Origin: Mycobacterium sp. GA-1199
GTDB lineage: Bacteria > Actinomycetota > Actinomycetes > Mycobacteriales > Mycobacteriaceae
Reading direction: 5' to 3'
Assembly (NCBI RefSeq): GCF_001500045.1
Contig: NZ_LQIX01000001.1
Location: forward strand, 310,001-374,000
Length of the DNA: 64,000 nt
Shown: positions 56,422 through 64,000 of the stretch, in pieces
Numbering within the stretch: the first letter of the stretch is position 1
Layout of the letters: every line of letters starts with the position of its first letter
Notes under the pieces: generated by a model
Databases searched by the model: none
What the model was told of the DNA's origin: nothing
Seen by the model: the letters and a program-made list of their open reading frames with translations, nothing else
Position numbers and translations under genes: made by a program

Positions 56422-56429
56422 ACCGGGTA

Positions 56430-56456
56430 GACGAGACAGCCCGCCGATGTGTGACA
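56430..56456 (-). promoter_or_regulatory. ECF41/SigJ-type promoter of the CMD gene
   Basis: On the minus strand TGTCACA (56456-56450) and CGTC (56433-56430) are separated by exactly 16 bases. This equals the ECF41 consensus as I remember it (TGTCACA, N16, CGTC). The position just before the CMD gene and next to sigJ makes it convincing. Confidence 0.82.
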
Positions 56457-56501
56457 GCCGAATGTGCGACATGGCGTCCGCGCTGGTGACACGATGTCCA
56501 A

Positions 56502-59500
56502 GTGGACGCAGGGCGGGGTCCGGGCGGCACAGCGACCGCCGCGGACCTTCGTTGCGCCGGCTGCGAAGCGCCGCTGGCGGCGACCGCGAAGTTCTGCAGT
56601 GAGTGTGGCGCCGCGGTCGTGCAATCCGCCCGATCCGCCGAGTACAAGCACGTGACCGTGTTGTTCGCCGACGTGGTGCGGTCCATGGACATCGCGGCGG
56701 CGCTCGGCGCCGAACGGTTGCGCGAGATAATCACCGACCTCGTCGAGCGCTGCGCCGCGGTCATCCGGCGTTACGACGGCACCGTGGACAAGTTCACCGG
56801 CGACGGGCTGATGGCGGTGTTCGGCGCGCCCGTAGCGTTGGAGGACCACGCCGCGAGCGCCTGCCTGGCGGCCTTGGGGCTGCAGGAGGAGGCCGAACGC
56901 CTAGCGGCCGACGTCGCACGACGCGACGGTGTCGAGCTCCGGTTGCGCGTCGGGCTGAACTCCGGCCGGGTCATCACCGGCGACATGGGTTCCGGTGCAT
57001 TCGGTTACACCGCGATCGGCGAGCAGGTCGGCATCGCGCAACGCATGGAGGCGGTCGCCGCGCCCGGTGCGGTGATGCTCAGCGAGTCGACGGCGCGGCT
57101 GGTCGACGGCGTGGCCGTCCTCGGTGAACCCGAGCGGGTACGGATCAAGGGCGCCGAGGAACCGGTTGCGGCTCACCGACTGATCAGCATCAGTAGGCTC
57201 CACCGCCCCGATCGGCGCGACGAATCGCCGTTGGTCGGCCGACGGTGGGAGCTGGCGGCCGCCGAGGGGCTGCTGGAGGGCGCGATCGACGGCCACGGCG
57301 CCGTGGTCGGGTTGGTCGGACCGCCGGGTATCGGCAAAAGCCGGCTCGCGCGCGAGGTCGCGGCGCTGGCCGATCGACGGGGCATCGAGGTGATCCGCTC
57401 CTTCTGCGAGTCGCACACCAAGCAGGTCCCGTTCCATGCGCTGGCCGCGTTACTCCGGACGGCTACCGGCGTGGAGCGTCTCGACGGTGCCTCCGCGCGT
57501 GCCCGGCTCCGCGCTGCCCTCCCCGATGTCGACGCCGAGGACGTGCTGCTGTTCGAGGATCTGTTGGGCATCGGCGAGCCGCATGCCGCGTCGGCGACCA
57601 TCACCCCGGAGGCCAGGCGGCGGCGGTTGACCGCGATGGTCAACACCTACTGCCTCGCTCGCAAGATTCCTGCGGTGTACGTCATCGAGGATGTGCATTG
57701 GATGGACGAGGTCAGCGAGTCGATGCTGGCGGACTTCCTGACGGTGGTCCCTCAGACGCATCTTTTGACGGTGATCACGTATCGACCCGAGTACCAAGGG
57801 GTTTTGACGCGGATCCGGGGCGGGCACACCATCGCGCTGGCGCCGCTTCGCGACGCGGACGTGCGCGCGATCGTCGACGCACTGCTCGGCGCCGCCGATT
57901 CGGTCGGGGAGCTGCGCGAAACGATTCGCGAACGGGCAGCGGGCAATCCGCTGTTCGCCGAGGAGATGGTGCGCGAACTCGCCGAGCGCGGCGTGCTCGA
58001 CGGCGAGCCCGGGCGGTTTCGCAACGCGGCAGACGACGCCGGTGTGAGCGTGCCCGCGACTCTGCAGACGACGATCGCGGCGCGCATCGACCGTCTGGAC
58101 TCGAAAGCGAAGCGCACGCTCTGCGCCGGGGCGGTCGTCGGCGCGGAATTCGGTTTGGATCTCGTGAGTGCGCTCGGGGTCGAACCCGCCGTGGAGGATC
58201 TGCTCGATGCGCAGCTCATCGAGCAGATCAGGTTCGGTCGTCGGCCTGAGTTCGTCTTCCGCAATCCGCTGATCCGCACGGTGGCACTCGAGTCGCAGCT
58301 GAAATCCGAACGCGCCGAGCTGCATCGGCGCCTGGCGGCCGCAATCGAAGAGCGTAGCCCGGCGGGTGAGAACGCGGCGTTGATCGCCGAACACCTGGAA
58401 GCGGCAGGTGATCTGGCAGCGGCGTACAACTGGCACCTGCGAGCGGCCTCCTGGTCGGTACAGCGCGACATCCGAGGCGCGCGGGCGGGTTGGGAGCGCG
58501 CCGCGAAAGCCGCCGACGCGTTGCCCGAGGGCGACCCGAACCGCACGGCCCTGCGCATCGTGCCGAAGACGATGCTGTGCATGTCGACCTGGCGAGTCGG
58601 CGGTGGCCTGGCCGACACCGGCTTCGAAGAACTCCGGGAACTGTGTGAGGGTTGCGGTGACTACCTGTCGCTGGCGATCGGCATGTACGGCCAGATCGCT
58701 TTGCTGAGTTTCCAGCATCGCCACCGCGAAGCTTCCGCGCTGGCGTCCGAGCAATTCGAATTGCTTCAGCGATGCGACGGTGCGGTGAGGGCGCTCGCGT
58801 ACATCCATGCGGGCGTGATGGCGAAGATACTCGCCGGGGAGGTGCGAGAGGCGCATCACATCGCGGATTGGGCGGCCGGACTGCTCGAGGGTTACACAGG
58901 CGCGGACATGAGCGGCGAGCAGGTCAGCTCGGCGCTGGCGACGGCGTTGATCTGGGGTTCGGTCGCCAAATGCGTTCTTGGCGAACCCGATTGGTTGCAG
59001 AGCGCACGCCGAAGTGCCACGCTGGAACGTGAAGTTCGCCCGGTTGGGACACTCCTGGTGTTCGTTATCGGAATCGGCTACTCGTTCGGCATGCACACAA
59101 AGGCCATCGTTGCCGACGATCGCGTCCTCGCGGACACGGAGGAAGCGGTCCAGAAGGGACGGGAGATCGGCGACGTTCTCGCGCTGGCCACCGCTTGTTC
59201 GGCCCTGGGACTGGTTCTCACTTCGCAGCCGACGGAAGCCGAGCGGCGACGCGGATTGGAGGCTCTCCGCGAGTCGTGCGACCTGTACGAGGGCAGTTCC
59301 ATTTTCTCGCCCGCGGTCGGCGCCAGAGTTCGCATCGCCGAGATCGCCGCCGCTTCAGGCGACCTCGACGACGCCATCGAGGACCTGAGATCGATTGTCA
59401 ACACGCTAGTGCGAAACGAAGAGAAGCTCTTCTCTGTGGAGGCCATCGCGGTTCTGGTGGAGTCGCTGCTTCGGCGCGGCGGACCCGATGACATCCGGGA

Positions 59501-59714
59501 GGCGGCCGAGCACATCGACCGGTTCGCGGACATGGCCACCGAACCCGGCGTGGTTGTCAACGAGATCCAGCTGCTGCGCATGCGTGCCCGACTGGCCCGC
59601 GCGCAAGGCGACGACAGCGGCTTTCGCGACCTCGTCGAACGCTATCGCGCCCTGGCGGTCGAATTCGGCTTCCGGGGACACATCCAGCTGGCCGACGCGA
59701 TGCCTCGCTCCTAG
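56502..59714 (+). CDS. Zinc-ribbon adenylate cyclase fused to AAA-type ATPase and helical repeats
   Basis: 1070 aa, GTG start. A zinc ribbon at residues 18-36 has paired CxxC motifs (CAGC, CSEC). The class III cyclase domain at about 48-225 keeps FADVV, KFTGDG and the Arg in GEQVGIAQRMEAVA, while the usual Asn is Gly. A P-loop ATPase follows at about 240-560: Walker A GPPGIGKS near residue 273 and Walker B VYVIEDVHW near 390. The C-terminal half is TPR-like helices to residue 1060. There is no LuxR DNA-binding end. Such proteins are large signalling hubs producing cAMP, with regulation by nucleotide. Target unknown. Its TAG shares CTAG with a detached sdhB tail. Confidence 0.88.
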   Translation: MDAGRGPGGTATAADLRCAGCEAPLAATAKFCSECGAAVVQSARSAEYKHVTVLFADVVRSMDIAAALGAERLREIITDLVERCAAVIRRYDGTVDKFTGDGLMAVFGAPVALEDHAASACLAALGLQEEAERLAADVARRDGVELRLRVGLNSGRVITGDMGSGAFGYTAIGEQVGIAQRMEAVAAPGAVMLSESTARLVDGVAVLGEPERVRIKGAEEPVAAHRLISISRLHRPDRRDESPLVGRRWELAAAEGLLEGAIDGHGAVVGLVGPPGIGKSRLAREVAALADRRGIEVIRSFCESHTKQVPFHALAALLRTATGVERLDGASARARLRAALPDVDAEDVLLFEDLLGIGEPHAASATITPEARRRRLTAMVNTYCLARKIPAVYVIEDVHWMDEVSESMLADFLTVVPQTHLLTVITYRPEYQGVLTRIRGGHTIALAPLRDADVRAIVDALLGAADSVGELRETIRERAAGNPLFAEEMVRELAERGVLDGEPGRFRNAADDAGVSVPATLQTTIAARIDRLDSKAKRTLCAGAVVGAEFGLDLVSALGVEPAVEDLLDAQLIEQIRFGRRPEFVFRNPLIRTVALESQLKSERAELHRRLAAAIEERSPAGENAALIAEHLEAAGDLAAAYNWHLRAASWSVQRDIRGARAGWERAAKAADALPEGDPNRTALRIVPKTMLCMSTWRVGGGLADTGFEELRELCEGCGDYLSLAIGMYGQIALLSFQHRHREASALASEQFELLQRCDGAVRALAYIHAGVMAKILAGEVREAHHIADWAAGLLEGYTGADMSGEQVSSALATALIWGSVAKCVLGEPDWLQSARRSATLEREVRPVGTLLVFVIGIGYSFGMHTKAIVADDRVLADTEEAVQKGREIGDVLALATACSALGLVLTSQPTEAERRRGLEALRESCDLYEGSSIFSPAVGARVRIAEIAAASGDLDDAIEDLRSIVNTLVRNEEKLFSVEAIAVLVESLLRRGGPDDIREAAEHIDRFADMATEPGVVVNEIQLLRMRARLARAQGDDSGFRDLVERYRALAVEFGFRGHIQLADAMPRS

Positions 59715-59752
59715 CGCGCGAACATCAACGCGCGCTTGAACTCCTGGATGGC
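59711..59752 (-). pseudogene. Detached 3' end of sdhB
   Basis: On the minus strand it reads IQEFKRALMFAR followed by TAG, nearly the same as the C-terminus of the true SdhB (IQEVKRALMFAR). Bases 59713-59752 match 60772-60811 at 38 of 40 positions. No sdhB sequence precedes it. It forms a direct repeat with the true sdhB end, the two flanking the hydrolase gene. Confidence 0.85.
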
Positions 59753-59795
59753 GGGGAGGGGTGCGATACGGGTTTCTGTGCGTTCCGATTCGCGG

Positions 59796-60710
59796 TCAGG
59801 TCCGCGGAGCGGTCGCATCGCGCACGTGGTCCACGAGCACGTCGTACATGTGCCGCGTCACGTCGGTGTTGTCGCTTCGGACGTTGTAGCCGTGGTCGAC
59901 GCCGACGACATCGTGATGGCGCACCAACGAGCCCGCGGCGTCCAGCTTGGCGGCGTACCGGACGCCTTCGTCGTGGAGCATGTCGAGCTCGGTGGTGATG
60001 ACGACCGCGGGGGCGATCCCGGCGATGTCGTCGGCGTTGGACCCCCACGCCGGCGAGGCGAACCGGTGAGTGCGGTCCTCGCGGCGCGGAATGTAGGCCG
60101 TGTCGAAGACCTCGGCCATCCACGGTTTGAGCATGGCGTCACGACCCAGCGGGGAGCGCTTCTCCGCTGCCGGTGTCACCAGGTCCAGCGGCGCATAGTG
60201 CAGCACCTGCAGCGCAATCGCCGGGCCCCCTTCTTCGAGGGCCATCCGGCTGACCGCGGCCGACAGGTTGCCGCCGGCGCTCTGTCCGCCGACGCACAAC
60301 CGGCTGCCATCCCAGTCCCGTTCCTCGGCGGCCGCCCACCGCACCACGTCGAGCAATTGTTGCGCCGCGGTGGGGAACCGGTGGCCGGGCGCGAGTACAT
60401 AGTCGGTGTTGACGACGACCACCCCGGCGTGCGCGGCCAGGTAGCGACACCACGGGTCGTCCTGCTCCGGATGGCCGGCGACGAAACCACCGCCGTGGAT
60501 GTTGACGTAGACGCCGGGGCCCGGTGTTGCCGAGGGCGGTGGCCGGTAGATCGTCACCGCGGTGGGTCCGTGCCGGGTCGCGACGACGTCGGTGCTGGTA
60601 TCGCCCTCGATGTCTCCGAATCGCACGCCCGGCTTCGGTTCGGTGTTGAAGGCTCGGGCGAACAGGCGCGCCACGCCGTCAGCGACGGGCTGCCAGGACA
60701 GTATCGACAC
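59796..60710 (-). CDS. Alpha/beta hydrolase of the hormone-sensitive lipase (HSL, family IV) type
   Basis: 304 aa from a GTG with AGAGGAG just upstream; an open frame further up is antisense shadow of sdhB. Oxyanion motif NIHGGGFVAGH near residue 80, nucleophile Ser in GGQSAGGNLSAAV near residue 145, Asp in TTELDMLHDEG, His in VGVDHGYNV: a complete family IV esterase/lipase triad. Substrate unknown; soluble, cytoplasmic. The gene is bracketed by the true sdhB end and a detached copy of that end, suggesting insertion between cyclase and sdhB. Confidence 0.88.
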   Translation of the reverse strand: MSILSWQPVADGVARLFARAFNTEPKPGVRFGDIEGDTSTDVVATRHGPTAVTIYRPPPSATPGPGVYVNIHGGGFVAGHPEQDDPWCRYLAAHAGVVVVNTDYVLAPGHRFPTAAQQLLDVVRWAAAEERDWDGSRLCVGGQSAGGNLSAAVSRMALEEGGPAIALQVLHYAPLDLVTPAAEKRSPLGRDAMLKPWMAEVFDTAYIPRREDRTHRFASPAWGSNADDIAGIAPAVVITTELDMLHDEGVRYAAKLDAAGSLVRHHDVVGVDHGYNVRSDNTDVTRHMYDVLVDHVRDATAPRT

Positions 60711-60769
60711 TGCGCTCCTCTCAGAGGTTGTAGTGGATACAACGGCGAAAGGAGCGCCTTGGTTCGCTA

Positions 60770-61561
60770 TCAGCGCGCGAACATCAGCGCGCGCTTGACC
60801 TCCTGGATGGCCTGGGTGACCTGGATGCCGCGCGGGCAGGACTCGGTGCAGTTGAACGTCGTGCGGCAGCGCCACACCCCGTCGACCTCGTTGAGGATGT
60901 CGAGCCGCTCGGCGGCGGCTTCGTCGCGGCTGTCGAAGATGAACCGGTGCGCGTTGACGATCGCGGCGGGACCGAAGTACGACCCCTCGCTCCAGTAAAT
61001 CGGGCAGCTCGTCGTGCAGCAGGCACACAGGATGCACTTGGTGGTGTCGTCGTAGCGGGCCCTGTCGGTCTGGCTCTGAATCCGTTCGCGCGTAGGCGGA
61101 TTGCCGCTGGTGACCAGGTACGGCTTGATCGCGCGGTAGGCGTCGAAGAACGGCTCCATGTCCACCACGAGGTCCTTCTCCACGGGCAGCCCGCGGATCG
61201 GCTCGATGGTGATGGTGAGCTGCTTTTTCGGGTTCTTCGGCAGCATGTCGCGCATCAGCACCTTGCAGGCCAGCCGGTTGACACCGTTGATCCGCATCGC
61301 GTCCGAGCCGCACACACCGTGCGCGCACGACCGCCGGAACGTCAATGTGCCGTCCAGGTACCACTTCACGTAGTGCAGCAGGTTGAGCAGCCGGTCGGTC
61401 GGCAGGCACGGAACGCGGAAGCTCTGCCAGCCGCCCGAATCGACGTAGGCGTCGGGGTCCTCCGGATTGAACCGCGCGATCTTCAGCGTCACCATCACCG
61501 CGCCCTCGGGCACGGGCGGCAGTTCGGGATTCTTGGTCTCGACTTCAGGCGCGATAGTCAT
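60770..61561 (-). CDS. sdhB: Succinate dehydrogenase iron-sulphur subunit
   Basis: 263 aa (Rv3319, 263 aa). Carries the three Fe-S clusters between SdhA and the membrane quinone site: [2Fe-2S] in SCAHGVCGSDAM...LACK, [4Fe-4S] in CILCACCTTSCP, and [3Fe-4S] in CRTTFNCTESCPRGI. GGAG precedes the chosen ATG (MTIAPEVETK). Last gene of sdhCDAB. Ends TGA, whereas the detached copy of its end uses TAG. Confidence 0.96.
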   Translation of the reverse strand: MTIAPEVETKNPELPPVPEGAVMVTLKIARFNPEDPDAYVDSGGWQSFRVPCLPTDRLLNLLHYVKWYLDGTLTFRRSCAHGVCGSDAMRINGVNRLACKVLMRDMLPKNPKKQLTITIEPIRGLPVEKDLVVDMEPFFDAYRAIKPYLVTSGNPPTRERIQSQTDRARYDDTTKCILCACCTTSCPIYWSEGSYFGPAAIVNAHRFIFDSRDEAAAERLDILNEVDGVWRCRTTFNCTESCPRGIQVTQAIQEVKRALMFAR

Positions 61562-61596
61562 TTCTCCTCGCACAAGTGCTCGTCGGGAGTCATTGA

Positions 61597-63351
61597 TCAG
61601 TACTTCCGTTCCATCGGCTCATAGCGAGTCTGAACCACGGGCTTGTAGTCCAGCCGGATGTCGGACAGCAGATCCGCACCCTCCTTGTAGGCCATGGTGT
61701 GGCGCATGTAGTTGGTGTCGTCACGGTTGGGGTAGTCCTCGCGGGCATGTCCGCCGCGAGACTCCTTGCGGTTCAACGCCCCAACGACGGTGACCTCGGC
61801 GAGCTCGAGCAGGAAGCCGAGCTCGATCGCCTCGAGCAGGTCGCTGTTGTAGCGCTTGCCCTTGTCGTGCACCGTGATTCGCGAGTAACGCTCCTTGAGC
61901 GCGTGGATGTCGGTGAGCGCCTGTTTGAGGGTCTCCTCGGTGCGGAACACCGCGGCGTTGTTGTCCATCGACTGCTGCAGAGCGCCGCGGATGTCGGCGA
62001 CGCGCTCGTTGCCGTGCTCGGAGAGGATGTCGCCGACCCAGTCGACCACCATGCCCGCCGGATTCTGCGGGAGGGGGACATGGTCATGCCCCAGTGCGTA
62101 GTTGGCCGCGGCGATGCCCGCGCGACGGCCGAACACGTTGATGTCCAGCAACGAGTTGGTGCCCAGGCGGTTTGCGCCGTGGACGGACACGCACGCGCAT
62201 TCACCCGCGGCGTAGAGCCCGGGGATGATCGTCGTGTTGTCGCGCAGCACCTGGCCGTTGACGTTGGTCGGGATGCCGCCCATCACGTAGTGACACGTCG
62301 GGTAGACCGGCACCAGGTCCTTGACCGGGTCGACACCCAGATAGGTGCGGGCGAATTCGGTGATGTCGGGCAGCTTCGCCTCGAGCACGTCCTCGCCGAG
62401 GTGGCGCACGTCGATGTAGACGTAGTCCTTGTTCGGCCCCGCACCGCGGCCCTCGAGCACCTCGAGCACCATCGACCTGGCGACGATGTCGCGCGGTGCC
62501 AGGTCGACGATCGTCGGCGCGTAGCGCTCCATGAAGCGCTCGCCATCACCGTTCAACAACCGGCCGCCCTCGCCGCGGACCGCCTCGGAGATCAGGATGC
62601 CGAGGCCGGCCAGACCGGTCGGATGGAACTGGTGAAACTCCATGTCCTCCAGCGGAAGTCCCTTGCGGAAGACGATGCCCAGACCGTCCCCGGTCAAGGT
62701 GTGCGCGTTGGAGGTCGTCTTGTACATCCGCCCCGACCCGCCGGTGGCGAACACGATGGCCTTGGCGTGGAAGACGTGGATGTCGCCGGTGGCCAGCTCA
62801 TAGGCGATGACGCCGGTGGCCACCGGCCCGGCCTGCGTCTCGGTGATCGCGATGTCCAGCGCGTAGAACTCGTTGAAGAACTCGACGTCGTGCTTGACGC
62901 AGTTCTGGTACAGCGTCTGCAGGATCATGTGGCCGGTGCGGTCGGCGGCGTAACACGCCCGGCGCACCGGAGCCTTGCCGTGGTCGCGCGTGTGCCCGCC
63001 GAAACGGCGCTGGTCGATGCGTCCCTCGGGGGTGCGGTTGAACGGCATCCCCATCTTCTCGAGGTCCAGCACCGCGTCGATGGCTTCCCTGCACATGATC
63101 TCGACCGCGTCCTGGTCGGCGAGGTAGTCGCCGCCCTTGACCGTGTCGAAGGTGTGCCACTCCCAGTTGTCCTCTTCGACGTTGGCCAGCGCGGCGCACA
63201 TGCCGCCCTGGGCCGCGCCGGTGTGGCTGCGCGTCGGGTACAGCTTCGTCAGCACCGCGGTGCGGGCCCGCGGACCCGCCTCCACCGCTGCGCGCATACC
63301 GGCGCCGCCCGCACCGACGATCACGACGTCGTAGCGATGTTCAAGAATCAT
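61597..63351 (-). CDS. sdhA: Succinate dehydrogenase flavoprotein subunit
   Basis: 584 aa (Rv3318, 590 aa). Oxidises succinate to fumarate in the TCA cycle and passes electrons through covalent FAD to SdhB. FAD site VVIVGAGGAGMRAAV; the FAD-linking His in PTRSHTGAAQGG near residue 43; active-site FHQFHPTGL, RGEGGRLLNGDGERFMERY and HGANRLGTNSLLD. GAGGGTG precedes the ATG. 35 bases before sdhB. Confidence 0.97.
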   Translation of the reverse strand: MILEHRYDVVIVGAGGAGMRAAVEAGPRARTAVLTKLYPTRSHTGAAQGGMCAALANVEEDNWEWHTFDTVKGGDYLADQDAVEIMCREAIDAVLDLEKMGMPFNRTPEGRIDQRRFGGHTRDHGKAPVRRACYAADRTGHMILQTLYQNCVKHDVEFFNEFYALDIAITETQAGPVATGVIAYELATGDIHVFHAKAIVFATGGSGRMYKTTSNAHTLTGDGLGIVFRKGLPLEDMEFHQFHPTGLAGLGILISEAVRGEGGRLLNGDGERFMERYAPTIVDLAPRDIVARSMVLEVLEGRGAGPNKDYVYIDVRHLGEDVLEAKLPDITEFARTYLGVDPVKDLVPVYPTCHYVMGGIPTNVNGQVLRDNTTIIPGLYAAGECACVSVHGANRLGTNSLLDINVFGRRAGIAAANYALGHDHVPLPQNPAGMVVDWVGDILSEHGNERVADIRGALQQSMDNNAAVFRTEETLKQALTDIHALKERYSRITVHDKGKRYNSDLLEAIELGFLLELAEVTVVGALNRKESRGGHAREDYPNRDDTNYMRHTMAYKEGADLLSDIRLDYKPVVQTRYEPMERKY

Positions 63352-63364
63352 GTGAAGTTCACCC

Positions 63365-63856
63365 TCATGAGATGTTCGCGTCGAAGGTCACCAGCACGTA
63401 GCTGCCCAACACCAGCGTGAATCCCGTCGCCAGCAGCAACACCGAGTTCAGCCAGAATTTCGTGGTGTTCTTGCGCGCGTAGTCGCCGATGATGGTCCGC
63501 AGGCCGTTGGCTCCGTGCAGTTGGGCCAGCCACAGCAGCGCCATGTCCCAGATCTGCCAGAACGGCGACGCCCAGCGCTGGGCGACGTAGTTGAAGTCGA
63601 TGCGGTAGACCCCGTCCTCCCACATCAACATCACGAACAGGTGGCCGAGCGCCAAAAAGACCAGCGCGACGCCCGAGAACCGCATGAACAGCCAGGCGTA
63701 CTTCTCGAAGTAGGGGATGCCGCGCGGACGCCGTGGTGCTCGCGGGTGGTCCAGGCCGGCCGGCCTGTCGTGTTCTTTCTGCATCACCGGGGCGATGCGG
63801 CCCTCGCGGTGGTGCGGCGTCCAGGCTCCCGAGGGGCCACCGGCTGGCGCGCTCAC
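63365..63856 (-). CDS. sdhD: Succinate dehydrogenase membrane anchor subunit SdhD
   Basis: 163 aa from a GTG overlapping the sdhC stop (GTGA). A hydrophilic N-terminus of about 50 residues precedes three membrane helices (WLFMRFSGVALVFLALGHLFVMLMW; WDMALLWLAQLHGANGLRTIIGDY; VLLLATGFTLVLGSYVLV). His residues in helices 1 and 2 are positioned for haem b or quinone binding. Anchors the SdhAB catalytic part to the membrane. Confidence 0.93.
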   Translation of the reverse strand: MSAPAGGPSGAWTPHHREGRIAPVMQKEHDRPAGLDHPRAPRRPRGIPYFEKYAWLFMRFSGVALVFLALGHLFVMLMWEDGVYRIDFNYVAQRWASPFWQIWDMALLWLAQLHGANGLRTIIGDYARKNTTKFWLNSVLLLATGFTLVLGSYVLVTFDANIS

Positions 63857-64000
63857 AGGAAACGCTCCGCCATGTGCATGCCGATGACGCCCAGCGACGG
63901 GATGAAGATGGCCAGGAAGACGCCGACGACGATCCAGAGCATCACCCGCTGATAGCGCGCGCCGTGCTGCCAGAAGTCGATGAGAATCACCCGAACGCCG
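63853..64000 (-). CDS. sdhC: Succinate dehydrogenase cytochrome b556 subunit SdhC, 5' part off window
   Basis: Only the last 48 codons are visible: IDFWQHGARYQRVMLWIVVG-type sequence, one membrane helix (MLWIVVGVFLAIFIPSLGVIG) and the end MHMAERFL. Position and GTGA coupling to sdhD identify it as SdhC. First gene of the sdhCDAB operon. Confidence 0.88.
   Translation of the reverse strand, partial: GVRVILIDFWQHGARYQRVMLWIVVGVFLAIFIPSLGVIGMHMAERFL

Noticed and set aside
60711..61409. Fusion-like open frame joining the HSL hydrolase to an upstream part
   Set aside because: The upstream part is a shadow of sdhB. A strong ribosome binding site and GTG at 60710 give a normal family IV start.

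Overview
The window is high-GC chromosomal DNA from a mycobacterium, most likely a rapid grower (Mycolicibacterium type). It carries imuA'/imuB/dnaE2, a 13E12-family DUF222/HNH gene, an Rv1747-like FHA-ABC exporter and an mfpA conservon. From memory, its gene order follows the M. tuberculosis stretch from Rv3401 down to Rv3316, with extra genes spliced in. No IS element, prophage, tRNA, rRNA or CRISPR array was seen. Genes are dense, with many ATGA or GTGA overlaps and several starts preceded closely by TANNNT (leaderless architecture).

Layout. 1-3 kb: GH65 disaccharide phosphorylase (cut by the window edge) and its sugar-phosphate mutase partner. 3.1-8.1 kb: two small membrane proteins, guaA, then SOS-controlled imuA'-imuB. 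8.1-13 kb: nucleoside hydrolase, fatty acyl-CoA reductase, a MaoC dehydratase and a universal stress protein. 13-17 kb: a hydrolase-cyclase fusion with a degenerate hydrolase site, an SDR, and a frameshifted 13E12 gene with a decayed second copy of its tail. 17-23.7 kb: SOS-controlled dnaE2, MFS exporter, a PPOX gene broken by an amber codon, nitroreductase, TrmL and a methyltransferase. 23.9-28.3 kb: a five-gene conservon ending in mfpA. 28.4-30.6 kb: nsrR-hmp NO defence and a SnoaL protein. 30.6-36.9 kb: FHA-ABC exporter, secreted hypothetical, old yellow enzyme, folD, DUF3017 and a methyltransferase. 36.9-42.1 kb: metY-metX behind a SAM-IV riboswitch, diverging from monomeric isocitrate dehydrogenase. 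42-48.5 kb: hydrolase, xthA-trpS-yhjD, a guanidinium exporter behind a guanidine-III riboswitch, nitronate monooxygenase and a DD-carboxypeptidase. 48.5-53.2 kb: an SMP-30-like protein, then an aminotransferase, Lrp regulator and aldehyde dehydrogenase that look like a diamine/GABA catabolic set. 53.2-59.7 kb: PrsW-like protease, exported protein, sigJ with its CMD target gene, and a large cyclase-ATPase. 59.7-64 kb: an HSL-type hydrolase and the sdhCDAB operon (sdhC cut by the edge).

How the parts work together. The complete translesion mutasome (ImuA', ImuB, DnaE2) lies in two SOS-controlled pieces about 9 kb apart. Small-molecule control is visible at RNA level (SAM-IV, guanidine-III) and at sigma-factor level: an exact ECF41-type promoter faces the CMD gene next to sigJ. 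Two places, 14.3-15.6 kb and 59.7-60.8 kb, show the same architecture: a single enzyme gene sits between a host gene and a detached copy of that host gene's 3' end, next to a convergent cyclase gene. This suggests gene insertion with duplication of a gene tail.
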